This document shows positions 23,241 to 34,843 of a stretch of DNA of 64,000 nucleotides, one piece after another. The position numbers and the translations under genes were made by a program. This DNA comes from Buddleja alternifolia. Lineage: Eukaryota > Streptophyta > Magnoliopsida > Lamiales > Scrophulariaceae. Positions within the stretch are counted from its first letter, which is position 1. Every line of letters begins with the position of its first letter. The notes below the pieces were generated by a model. That model worked only from the letters and a program-made list of their open reading frames with translations. It was not told the DNA's origin and searched no databases. The stretch spans positions 5,878,708 to 5,942,707 of the forward strand of contig CM033391.1 in NCBI GenBank assembly GCA_019426215.1, in the 5' to 3' direction.

Positions 23241-25070
23241 TCACATAACACTACACGCATTAGGATTCTCATCGCTAAACATTTGCGGAGCATGGTAAGG
23301 CGCCACCGGATACGGGTTATAATGAAACTGCTCCACACCACCACCCGGCCCGTACATAGACGGGTACGGGTATGGAGCCTGATACTGCATCCTGTTTTCC
23401 ATCTTCTCGCCGCCGCCACCTACCACGTCACCATCTCCATCTCCGCCACTCTTCGCCTTATCGCCGCCGCCGCCGCCATTCTTCGCCTTGTCACCACCGC
23501 CGCCGCCATTCTTCGCCTTGTCACCACCGCCGCCGTTACTCTTCGCCTTCTCACCGCCTCCGTTCTTCGCCGTGTCGCCGCCGCCGTTCTCTTTCTTCTC
23601 CGATTCCTTCTTCGGCGGAACGATTTCGACGTCCTTCTTGAGACGCTTCTTGAGCACGCTAGCTAAAGCTTTCATGTCCATGGCGCCGGTCACCGTCACG
23701 AGCTCCTTTTGCTTGTCGATTTTCATCTCCATGTACCCTGCGAAACAACAAATGCTACGTCGTTTAGACATTTTGTTTACGTACGAACGAACGAAACGAC
23801 GTTGTTTTGAATAAACGATTAACGATAATCTCACCCTTAGTTTTGGTGACGATGCTGCCGATTTTCTGAATGCAGCCTTCGCAGTGCAGATGCACCTTCA
23901 TCACCGCCGTTGTAAGAGGAGGCTGAAAAACATAAATTCGATTCAATTTAATTATTAAAGTTTGAGTAATAATCGGAGAATTAAACTAGTATTAGAAAAA
24001 AACAATTGTTGCTAAGATGTGCTAGTCCACGTGACACAATTTGCATATAAAGTCTAGAAATTTTAGTTCGCTTCTCGCTCGATCGATAATTCACAAAGTG
24101 ATTGATAATATTTAGCTTCGATATCGGGAGCGGATTAAAAATTTTCCTAAAATTGGGGAAAGTGGGATTTTATCAAATTGAATGTGAATTGAAAGTCGAA
24201 ACGTAAAAAACCTATACAAATAACTGCAGCAACAAATGCGCTAAACAGCAACTGCTGCGCACTACCGTGCGCAGATCGTGTACAGGGAAAGACAAAACTG
24301 CATCAGGATATTCAGAATCATGCAAGGACAACACCAGGCGCACAATAACACGGCACGCCGAAGTGGTAATTTCGTCGCAGTAAAAAACATAAATAAACAA
24401 ACAGTTACCTTCGTTTCCTTGGATTTTTTGTTGTCGCCGTTGTTTTCTTTGCCTTTAACATTTTCCTTGTTTTCGCCATTGTTGTTTTCTTTCTTTTCCT
24501 TTTTGTTGGTACCGTTGTTTTCTCCATTGTTATAGTTGTTATTATCTTTGTTCGCCGGTGGCGAAACCAGTTCAACTCTTTTATGTGTCTTCTGCTCCAC
24601 CTTCTCCCGGAGCTTCGCCGGATCAATTTTTCCGGCCACCGTTATCAGGCCTTCGCCGATCGTCGCAGTTTCCACACCTAGTCAAACAAAAACAATAAAA
24701 TTACTTATAAGTTATAACTACAACAGCAGAGAAACCCTCGAGAATGAAATCTATGAATATATATATATATATATGTATATAAGAGAGAGTGATTGAGAAT
24801 TAAAGAGAAATATACCATCAAAGGTGCGAATGCACTTCAACACTTTCGAAGCGCATCCGTCGCAGTGCAAATCTGCTTTCAACACAACGGTGTTGACATT
24901 GTTTTTGCTCTCTTTCTTCTTGTTCTCTCTTCCTTCCTTGTGCTGATCTGCATTCTTCTTCTGAAATAAAAATTGAGAGAAATAATTAATAACACAAAGT
25001 GTAGAGTAGAGTGTGAAAATCAATGAAGAAAAGAGAGATGGATGATTTTATTTATAATTACCTCGCCCAT
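23241..25070 (-). CDS. HIPP: Heavy-metal-associated isoprenylated plant protein (HIPP), two HMA domains
   Basis: Five exons on the minus strand fit exactly: 25070-25062, 24960-24816, 24677-24409, 23922-23835 and 23737-23241 (1008 nt, 335 aa). HMA domain 1 (about residues 26-92) has CDGC at 36-39 and HMA domain 2 (about 145-212) has CEGC at 155-158, so both CxxC metal sites are complete. Between them lies an Asn/Lys/Glu-rich linker. After domain 2 comes a Gly/Lys-rich repeat region (GGGGGDKAK units), then a Tyr/Pro-rich tail, and the protein ends CSVM, a CaaX box for farnesylation. Family members bind Cu, Zn or Cd and act at membranes or the nucleus in metal handling and stress signalling; the metal is not deducible here. 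The first exon codes only for MGE. Confidence 0.93.
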
Positions 25071-25124
25071 TATGAACAGAATTTGGAAATCAGAGTGAGA
25101 AGAATAGAGTGTTTGCAGTCACAA

Positions 25125-25130
25125 TTTATA
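25125..25130 (-). promoter_or_regulatory. TATA box of the HIPP gene
   Basis: TATAAA in the context ctctataaattg on the minus strand, 55 bp upstream of the HIPP start codon. That places transcription start near 25098 and leaves a leader of only about 25-30 nt. Confidence 0.6.
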
Positions 25131-27853
25131 GAGAGGAAATTAGGAAAGGGGCAGTAGCGTTTGTTTGTGTAAACCGTGTGATGTTTTCGTGGGAATTACA
25201 AACGTTTTTCTAATGATGATGCGTTATATATATGGAAATGTATGTATGTGTATATATATATATATATATAGATATATATGCTCTTTTTTTAAGGAAGGAA
25301 GGAAGATGATAATTATTGAAGATTTGCAAGGAAAGTGGGGGGTTTGGTTTGGGCGTGTATAATGGGGTGTGGTGAAGGGGGTTACTTTACTTACTAGGAA
25401 GCTTCAACTTTAGAGGTTATGGCTTTAGTGGGAATGGACTTTTAGGCTGGAATTTCATTTGGAGGGAGACAAAATTTAGGATGCTTTTTTACAATTGTAT
25501 TTTTAAGACTTTGGAAATTGGCTTGGAGGATTGAAGAAAGTAGGAAGAAAGTGTGATTTATGAATTAGGACATCTAATTATTCTTATTACATCTCATGGT
25601 TGATGGTGAGTTGGGGTATACAAAATTTGGTTAGAAAGAGTTATGAAATAATAAAAGTGGGATGAAAAAGATAATGTTAAATGCTTGTAAATGTTGAAAC
25701 AGAGAGGGAAGATGTGTGAATGACTCGAGTACCATATATTTTTATGACAAATCAAATAAAATAGAAAAGAATATGATAAACCATGAAAATGCAGAAAACG
25801 GTTTGACTTAAAAATATATGTGAAAGACAAAAATGCACTATGAGAGCAATAAATTGAATTTCTTGTATTTTGGATGAAAATTAGATCAAATAAGAGAAAA
25901 AAATGTGAAAGTGTGTATAATTAGTAAAATACAGGAAAAATCGTAAAATTCTCAAAATACAAAATATTGGTAAAAATAAAATAAAAATATCCTTCGTAGG
26001 CGATAATCGTGATTTAGTTGGAATTTTGCTAAAGGAATCTGAACCTAATCTACGACCCAAATGGGTCGAACCAGAACTTAGTAAATAAAATTTTAGACTG
26101 GACTTGACGGGTTCAAGCTGCCTATATACCTAATTTAATAGAATCAAGTCTCAAAATAGTTTGTATATAATATTGGATAATATCTTGAATTAACTCGTGC
26201 TAACAAAGTAAATACATGATAAAACTGTAGGATAAATACGAGGTGAAATCGAGAGTATTTAGGAATAATCAATGTTGGTCTCCTCCAAATGAATTGAGAA
26301 GGGTATTTAAAATATCTGTTTGTCACTATTCATGACTAGACATTTGGATCAACTAGATGATGCCACCCGTTTTCTTGTTTATGGCCTGAATTATTCGGGT
26401 CGTAGGATCGGGTCGAACTCCTGACTTGACCCAAGTAGTTAAAAATATGAGAATCCTCGGAAAGTTGGTAAAAAACTATGGCTATGTTTATTTGTGTTTT
26501 CGGAGCTACATTTTCATTTTCATTTGAAAATCTTAATACACAATTTACACCATTATCGACTGAAAATACGCTTATTTTTAGTTTTACTTTGACATTCTCC
26601 AATAATTATCTTTTACTTTACCATTTCAAACTCACATTTTTCTTTCTCACATCTCTTTCTAAAAATACATTTTTTTGTCAATAAGAAAAATGATTGTTAT
26701 TGTATCTTGGTGTATGCATCTGGGTCCCGGTATCAGGTGTATGCAAGAATTTTCCATTTGATGGTAGAGGAAGACAACTTTTAGGCTGCTTATCTCTTTT
26801 GTATGTTGAAGACTTTGGGAGTTGATTTGGACGATTGAAGGTGTGGTTTATGACTTAGGGAGACCTAACAAATTTACAACATATCATGGTCGGTAACTTG
26901 GGGTATATAATTTGGTTATATTTGGACTGGACTATATGATCTAATTTGGTAACTTAAGGTGTACATAATTTGGGTATGGTAACTTGGACTATATATTCTA
27001 AATTCTAATCATGGTAACTTGGGTATATAATTTGGTTATGGTAACTTGGGCCATACAATCTAATTATGATAACTTGTTTATATAATTTGAAATTCTAGTT
27101 AGCTTCCAATTCGGCTACACTCAAGTGTAATTCACATAATGAGTGACCAATTGTATAATAAGTGTAATATATTTTTCTTGTGAAATACAGTTGGGTGTGT
27201 GGCCGAGCTGCAAGTGAGCTAGAATTTTCCATAATTTAATTAGAAAAATTTATGAAACACTAAAATTGGGAGAAAATATGGAAAATATTTCCGTAAAAGA
27301 ATATGGAAATATGGTAAAATCATTAAATGGATAAATGCTTTAAAACGTAGTGCCTTGAAAATATTGGTGAAAAGACAAGAACGCATGAGAGCAATAAGTA
27401 GAATTATTTGTATTTTCATGAAAATTAGATCAAATAAGAGAAAATATGTAAAGAGTGTGGAGAATCAGTAAAACATAGAGAAAGCCGTAAAATTCTCACA
27501 ACACTAATAATTTGTAAAAAAGGATAAAAATATCATTCGAAAACAATAATCAAATACCCGTATAACTTTGAATGATGGGGAAGCGAGGATGAAGTTCATA
27601 TAAATTTGAAGAAATATGAAAATTTGAAAATTAAGTTCCTATGTTTTTGGTTGAAGATGTGAATTGATATTTGTTGATGGTTGAAAGGGTAGTCATGCTC
27701 ATATGTGTTTACACGTGCATACGGAGAATCGCATTGACCTCCCCTTAATTATGTGGATATTGCATCCACATCCCTTATCTTTGGTATATATGAATCTCCC
27801 CTTCTTCATGAAAAACCCTCCACTTTGAATTAAAAAAAAGTATATTTTCACTA
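25131..27853. other. Intergenic with a diverged segmental duplication
   Basis: No gene was seen. The segments 25455-26000 and 26757-27560 share a run of matching phrases in the same order (for example ttgtattt...gaaaattagatcaaataaga, cgtaaaattctca, acatctcatgg/acatatcatgg, gtggtttatgactta/gtgatttatgaatta). The second copy is expanded by repeats of ggtaacttgggtatataat at 26890-27080. An inverted-repeat insertion lies at 27094-27222. TA microsatellites lie near 25250-25280. Confidence 0.6.
27094..27222. mobile_element. Small inverted-repeat MITE
   Basis: Left end tctagttagcttccaattcg and right end whose complement is tctagctcacttgcagctcg enclose about 130 bp. The pairing continues a few bases outward (aattctag/ctagaatt). 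No clean target duplication. It lies inside the expanded copy of the 25-27-kb duplication. Confidence 0.5.
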
Positions 27854-28340
27854 GTGGTGGATCTAGGATTGAAAGTTAGTGGAGGTATTGCCGATAGAAC
27901 GAGACATTTTACCGAGGGGGTGAAGACGAAAGATTTAAGGGGGGTGCGGGGGGCTTGCCCCCCGCGGTACGGTACGGTATATTTATGGGGAGAAATATAA
28001 TAAGGAACTAGGTTCAATTACAACTTTTGACATAGTTTATACTCTTATATCTCTTTCGTTATAGCCAGGATTTTGAGTTTCAAGGGGAACAAACTCAAAA
28101 TAAAGGAAGAAAACGTGATATTTTTTGATCTTTAAGAGGGGCGAAATTCAAATATAAAAAATTTATGAGGTAAAAAAATAATTTTTCAAAATTTAGGGGA
28201 GAGTGAGATGGAAATTGGAATTGAGGGGGGGCATTATGTAATTTATAAATTAAAATTTTAAAAAATGTACATATAAAAAAAAAAAAAAAAAAATTTGAGG
28301 GGGGGCACTGCCCCCGGGGCCTTAATAGATCCGCCCCTGA
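27854..28340. mobile_element. 487-bp DNA transposon remnant with 9-bp target duplication
   Basis: The flanks repeat ttttcacta (27845-27853, 28341-28349). Inner ends resemble each other in inverse orientation: gtggtggatctagg against the complement of agatccgcccctga. Inside are a CG-rich block (cttgccccccgcggtacggt) and a poly-A run (28273-28291). The CG-rich block and the following 80 bp are also found at about 41795-41905. Confidence 0.6.
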
Positions 28341-28349
28341 TTTTCACTA

Positions 28350-28887
28350 AATCATGTATTAGTAATGAAAAAAAAAATCAAAATATGACATCATAACAAT
28401 AAAAAATATAAAAAATGAAGCATTTATAATTAAAAAATTATAGAAATAAAACTCTAAACTCCTAATTTTTTTTTTCTCTAGATTAATTGTGAATTTCCTT
28501 TGGTGGTGCCACAATCTTACTGCTTAAATATGTAAATATAATTCAAAAATTTTATAAATATGCAAAAATTTCTATTTTTCTTGTATTTTGTAGAAAAAAT
28601 ATATCAAGTTTGTAATTAATTCACGTTCATAAAAAATGTTTGAATTATATTAACAAGTAATAAGATCTTTAGATCACTAAAGAGATTTCACAATTAAACA
28701 TCAAGGATATTTTCTTTTAGGAGCTCAAAGCACTTGCAGTATAATTCAAGTGGGCCCTAAGTGAGCTTGGAGGGCTGCAGTTATATAGATATAGATATAT
28801 CTATACAGTATAACATATCCAAGTCCAAATCACTTTTTCCAAACACAACCTAATACCCATTTCAAAAAAACCCAATTTTCACAAAAC
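28350..28887. other. Intergenic, AT-rich
   Basis: No coding sequence. The distal promoter of the ABCF gene probably begins in this stretch, since a first TGGGCC motif occurs at 28751. Confidence 0.4.
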
Positions 28888-29098
28888 TGGGCCCTAAGCC
28901 TCATATTTATGGGCCTTAGCCCACAATTAAACACGGAATTCTGATACTTTTTGTAGTCTAATTTGAACACGCAAGCTCCTCGCAGCGCTCCAAGCATCAC
29001 CGTCCAATTTAATCACCACCCTTCATTCCTCGCCACGTCCCCCTGCTTTCTCCCCCACTCAACCCTATATATATATATCTATATCTATATATATATAA
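28888..29098 (+). promoter_or_regulatory. Promoter of the ABCF1 gene: TGGGCY cluster and TA-rich core
   Basis: TGGGCC occurs at 28888-28893 and 28910-28915, and TGGGCT on the minus strand at 28918-28923. This is the site II (TGGGCY) arrangement common in plant promoters for translation-related housekeeping genes. A TA-rich stretch at 29068-29097 could supply the TATA function. The 5' UTR probably begins around 29110-29130. Confidence 0.5.
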
Positions 29099-29210
29099 CC
29101 CTTACACCGAACCCAAACCCTCAAAATCGGACTCATCTTGAATACAATTGCACTGCCGCACAAAACAAAGTTCGAGAATAAAGGCGAGCATATTCCCCCA
29201 AAATTTCGAG

Positions 29211-29300
29211 GTAAAATTCAACGAATCTACTGTTTACGCATTTTGTTCTCGTTTTTCGATTTCCGATTTGTAGTTTTGATTGATTGGCGGTTCGATTCAG
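29211..29300 (+). other. Putative 5' UTR intron of ABCF1
   Basis: A donor gag|gtaaaa at 29210/29211 and an acceptor gattcag|ATG immediately before the start codon bracket a 90-bp intron. Splicing directly in front of the ATG is inferred, not proven. Confidence 0.5.
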
Positions 29301-32300
29301 ATGGTGTCCGATGCGAGCAAGAAGAAGGCTCTTCAGAAGAAGGCGGCGGCCGCCGCCAAGAGAGGAGGCAAAGCCGCGGCGGCTGCCGCCTCATCGAAGG
29401 CAGCTGCGTTGGAGAACGGAAGCAAAGCCGCAGATAAATTGGCCGGTGGAGTCGCGGATCTGCAGATATCTGATCGGACGTGTACCGGAGTTCTGTGCTC
29501 GCATCCGTTGTCGAAAGATATTAGGGTTGGTTCCTCGATCTGTTATTTAGGTTTTAATAATTTGTCCTTATGTGTGTGGTTTCAAATGAATTTGCATCTG
29601 TTGTTTTATTGAAATGGAATATGGTATTTTGATTGTGATCTAGCTTGAATTTTTAAGGAAATATATCGTGATTCAATTGGTAAACGTTGTTATAATTAGA
29701 TTTGCATTCATTTATCCGGTATATGCATATATGTTTTTGGCTGAATTTAGAAAATTGGGTACTATAAGGGTGTATATACTATATAGTCAGCTATGGCATC
29801 GGTTATTAAAATCTGGTGGTGCCGGTGTTGTTTGGCAATCTTTTGGTTTGTGTTAATTGTTTGAATGTGTATATGAACCTGTTTGACTGTGTATGCTCAA
29901 ATTTTTTCACTGAAAACATTTGCGAATATGATGATTTGGTGCATTTTTTTACGTTACCTGACATATTGAGCTCTGAATCTATGAATTAGATAACATATCA
30001 ATTGTATATGACCCTATTAAGCTTGGACACTTACCATATGCATACCAATACGATGTTTATATCATGATCATCTGACCTCGTAGCATATATAAGTTTGTCC
30101 TTTGATTTTGAAATAATTTCTGGAGTGGTATTCTCATGTTTAGCTTATTGTTGCTAGCTTGGTGCACCTAGATGAGCGCCTAGTGTGTCCAATAACTTCA
30201 ACCTTGATTGGAACGCTATGGAGTAGGTAATAATGTGTATAAACTGTCATTTCTGTGCCACCATTATAATTAGTTCCATGCTGCACCTTATAGGTACCTT
30301 GAGTATTTGCTAATGGATGTATTTGTTTTAATGGTTTCTGCAGATAGAATCTCTTTCACTCACTTTCCATGGCCACGATCTAATTGTTGACTCTGAACTT
30401 GAACTCAACTATGGCAGGTATGTTGTCAGTTCTTGACTATTGTTTACATGTTTTTCCATCATGTGATTTGTGCATCATGTTTAATTGTGATTCTTTTCAG
30501 ACGTTATGGTTTGCTTGGACTAAATGGCTGCGGGAAGTCGACTCTTCTGTCTGCAATAGGTCACCGAGAGCTTCCCATTCCCGACCATATGGATATTTAT
30601 CATCTTAGCAGGGAGATTGAAGCTTCTGATATGTCTTCGCTTCAGGCCGTTATAAGTTGTGACGAGGAGAGGCTGCAATTGGAGAAAGAAGCTGAAACAT
30701 TGGCGGCACAGGTATATGGTCGCTGGGCTGAAGAACTATATGTCTTATGCAAGTAGATATATAACAAAGCACTTACATATTTTTATGTGGTTATAGGATG
30801 ATGGCGGTGGAGAACAACTGGATCGCATATATGAACGTTTGGAGGCAATGGATGTAGCAACTGCAGAGAAGCGTGCTGCTGAAATTTTATTTGGTCTCGG
30901 CTTTGACAAGAAAATGCAAGCAAAGAAAACTCGAGACTTTTCTGGAGGTTGGAGGATGAGGATTGCTCTAGCAAGGGCTCTTTTCATGAACCCAACCATA
31001 CTTCTGCTAGATGAACCTACAAATCATCTCGGTAAAGCTTGCTTGGCATTTTAGTTTTGTACCATATTTCTAGATAACATGCTCTGATTGTTGATGAAAT
31101 TTCATTCTTGGTTCGAAAAAAATAAAATTAACATCCCTGTAAGCGTGCAATGATGTAAAAGTGGTCTGTTCTAAATGGTTTACACTTCACATTTTGTTTT
31201 TCAAATATTGCTCCCATTGTAGATGAATTTTAAATTGCTTGCCTGGCCAAGCATTATAATGCAGAAATACTGTTTCTCTTTGGCTATTTAAACAGTTGCC
31301 ATATGAGTCATTGATGTATTCGGTCTTAAGTGCTCAAACTGGATGCATTTGTTTTTACATGTTTCCTTATTATTTAATAGCATTACTGCTTTTAATCATT
31401 CATTTTATCCAATTGCAGACTTGGAGGCCTGCGTCTGGTTAGAGGAGACATTGAAGAAATTCGATAGAATTCTCGTTGTGGTTTCCCATTCCCAGGATTT
31501 TCTGAATGGAGTCTGCACCAACATCATTCACATGCAAAGTAAGAAGCTAAAGCTCTACACTGGTAATTACGACCAATACGTTCAGACGCGTTCAGAACTT
31601 GAAGAGAATCAGATGAAACAGTACAAATGGGAGCAGGAGCAGATATCTTCAATGAAGGAATACATTGCACGTTTTGGGCACGGATCTGCTAAACTTGCCC
31701 GTCAAGCCCAGAGCAAGGAAAAAACCTTAGCGAAAATGGAGCGTGGTGGGCTCACAGAGAAGGTGTCTCGGGACAGTGTTCTCACTTTCCGGTTTACCGA
31801 TGTGGGAAAGCTCCCTCCTCCTGTCCTTCAGTTTGTGGAGGTGACATTTGGCTATACGCCCGATAATCTCATCTACAAAAACATTGATTTTGGTGTAGAC
31901 CTCGATTCAAGAGTAGCTCTTGTGGGGCCCAATGGGGCTGGAAAGAGTACCCTGCTGAAGCTAATGACGGGGGAGTTGTCACCTTTGGAAGGCATGGTTC
32001 GCCGCCACAATCACTTGAAGATTGCACAGTTCCACCAGCATTTGACAGAAAAACTCGACATGGAATTGTCAGCTCTTGCGTTTATGTTAAAAGAGTACCC
32101 TGGGAATGAGGAAGAGAAGATGAGGGCTGCTGTAGGGAGATTTGGCCTTACGGGTAAAGCCCAAGTGATGCCCATGAAAAATTTGTCGGATGGACAAAAA
32201 GCGCGTGTCATTTTCGCATGGCTAGCTTGGAGGCAGCCGCAGATGTTGTTGTTGGATGAGCCGACTAATCATTTGGATATTGAGACAATTGACTCGCTAG

Positions 32301-32470
32301 CTGAGGCGTTGAATGAATGGGATGGTGGGTTGGTTCTTGTTAGCCACGATTTTAGGCTTATAAACCAGGTAGCACATGAGATATGGGTTTGCGAGAATCA
32401 GGCTGTGACAAGATGGGAGGGTGATATTATGCAATTCAAGCATCACTTGAAGGCTAAGTCAGGCCTGTAA
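29301..32470 (+). CDS. ABCF1: ABC transporter F family member 1 (GCN20-type ATPase)
   Basis: Soluble twin-ATPase protein without membrane segments. ABCF/GCN20 proteins act on ribosomes and, with GCN1, in GCN2-dependent translational control. Five coding exons fit: 29301-29525, 30344-30417, 30501-30711, 30797-31031 and 31419-32470 (1797 nt, 598 aa, matching the plant family's roughly 595). The N-terminus is a Lys/Ala-rich extension (MVSDASKKK...). The first ABC domain has Walker [10 protein letters not shown] (106-114), signature SGGWRMR (219-225) and Walker [10 protein letters not shown] (239-247). A charged linker ([17 protein letters not shown]) follows, then the second domain with GPNGAGKST (418-426), signature LSDGQKAR and LLLDEPTNH. 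All key ATPase residues are present, so the gene looks intact. Confidence 0.96.
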
Positions 32471-34309
32471 GCTGAATCTGATTATTTTTATGGCCGTTAG
32501 GTTTGATGGGGTGGGCTTAAAGATCTTCTGACGTGTTTGTATCAGTAGGAGAATTGAGGTCGACTCTGATTGGTCGATTGGTTTTGAGGTCGATTGGTTT
32601 TGAGGATGTGGAGCTTCGACCCTCATTAGAGTAGAAGCAGAAGAGTATAGAAGGCTGTGTTTTGGCTTTTGATATGGATTTCTGCTATATTCTTACCTAC
32701 TACTATTTCCCTTGGTATGAGCAAGGGATAGAGATGGCAGGCCTTGATGAATATTTTTATCTATTTTGCATATTATTATTATTCAATATAAATTTTGATA
32801 TTGTAACTCGAGTATTTTGTCTCGAAACCGTTACATCTTATCTAGTATTTTATTAATAATGAATATGGATTGGACTTTTTTATTGACTGCCGGTTGTTTG
32901 TTTTCTTTTTTGATGTGCTTGATAATTGTTTATTTAGAAGGTACTAAGATGTAATTTTCGTATTTTTGATCCTCCTGACCATGAATCTGTTCTACTTACA
33001 GAAGGTGACATTTAGGACAATCAAGAAATGAATTGGAATCTCTCTACATTCTCTGTTGTCTGAAGCCGACACGGGGAAGAAGAGGGGTAACAGGTATTTT
33101 GGACTCCCTTAATATTTAACACACCTGTCTTTGTTATTTTTTGTTGATTTTGATGTTAAAGCAAAATGTTCAATTCTGAATATTTATGATGTTACATTCC
33201 TGGGGCTTAGCTTTGTCCTTTTTCTTTTGGAATCTTGGTATCGAGTCCATGTGATTTAATATGGGTTGCAAGTTTCCTAACTTGACAATTTTACCTTTTT
33301 TAAACTTTTTCGTTTGTCTGTTCAAAATCTCACATCCGCTGAGACACTCATTTGGTTTCATGAAATTGAATTCATCGTCAATCATTCCCATGGCTATCAT
33401 CTTTACTTGAGCAACATTTCCTCGACCATGAAAAGATTTCTCGACGTGAGAGTTTTTACTTTTCGAGTTTTTTTCTCTTCTTTCTGGGTCTTAATTTTTG
33501 AGGCTGCATTGCAGAGAAATAAAGAAGTTGAAAAGGAAAAGTTTTGTTATAAAATGATTTGAATTTGCCATTGCCTAAAGTAATAGTCACTTATCAAAAT
33601 TTCTACGCACTCCACAATTTTCGCATTAGGATCCATTTACAATCCACAATTTCTACACGCTCCACAAAAGTTCTTTGAAGGAATATTTGGATCTATTCAC
33701 CTTATCACCATTGCAACAGGGTTTGATATCGGTAGTAAATTTATGGATACAAAAGAAGCTATATTGATGGAAATGGAAATGAAAATTTGTAAACCAACTT
33801 TTAATTCGTAGCTAAACAGCAAAATATTGACCACAACGACAATGAAATTTTACTGAGTAATGGATAGTGTTCTTCGCAGAAGTACCAAAAAAGGAGGCTG
33901 TCGATTGAATAGTGAAGGGTAAAATTGTGAGTTTGCTATGGCAAGAGAAGAATTGCTCTGACATTATCACTAGCCTTTGAGAAAAAGCATTTGATGAAAA
34001 TTTTCATGGATTGTTGATGCAATTGTGGCTGTTGTTAAGAGTGTCGGTTCATGAGTTTTGAGAGGATGATATAGCAATAATAATATGAGAAAGTATCCTT
34101 CTAACACTATTAGTGACATTTTCATCCATTTCTCATATATTTTCTTTGTTTAGTAAACTTTACATGTCTCTACTCTCTATTCCCTGGTTTTTCATTTTCT
34201 TATTAATCTTTGAGTTCATTAATTTTTTTATTAGTTCCTGGTATTTCTGCACATGCAGTTGAGTTTTTGGGACACCAACTAGTCGGATAATAATTATATA
34301 TATATATAT
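32471..34309. other. ABCF1 3' UTR and intergenic
   Basis: The 3' UTR may extend to about 32860. The remainder has no recognised gene. A 76-codon open frame on the minus strand (33170-33400) has no domain that I recognise. A (TA)n run at 34293-34314 abuts the second Copia element. Confidence 0.5.
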
Positions 34310-34314
34310 ATATA

Positions 34315-34625
34315 TGTTATGAAATAAACTCAAATATTATAAAGTTGAGAGAATAAAATGAGAGAATGAGAGAATTAAGTAGAGAACTCTTTTACTGATA
34401 TTTTTGTCTATATTTACAATACAATGTCATTGCCTATTTATAGGCACAAAACTAGAATACCAAAGGTTTATTACTTAAAGAGTAAATTATATTTACTCAT
34501 GATGGAAAATGAAAAGTCATGGAGATGAAGAGTTTTTGGGAGATGAGTAGACATAATGATTAAAGTTAAGTGGCCATAAAGAAATTGAGAGATGAATAGA
34601 CATCCACAAATAATTATTCATAATA
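34315..34625 (-). repeat. 3' LTR of Copia-B
   Basis: 311 bp. The outer end is tgttatgaaataaa and the inner end ttcataata. The usual terminal CA/TG is altered to TA at this inner end in both LTRs, so the change predates insertion. Confidence 0.88.
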
Positions 34626-34843
34626 CTCCCCCTTGGATGTCTATCACTTAAAAATATGCCTCGTTAAAACCTTACTAGGAAAAACCCAATAATGGGACAA
34701 AAACCTAGTGAAGGAAAAAGAGTACATATCAATACGCAATCAGATGCTGCCTCATTAAAAACCTTACCAGGAAAATCCAGTGGGAAAAACCTTGGTTAAG
34801 GGAAAAAGAGTGCAGCGCGTATTATCTCCCCCTTATGACAATA

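Noticed and set aside
23283..23814. Long plus-strand open frames rich in Arg, Pro or Phe
   Set aside because: Shadows of the GC-rich repeat region of the HIPP coding exon on the minus strand.
33170..33400. 76-codon minus-strand open frame downstream of ABCF1
   Set aside because: No motif, no splice partner and no promoter; length is within chance for this DNA.
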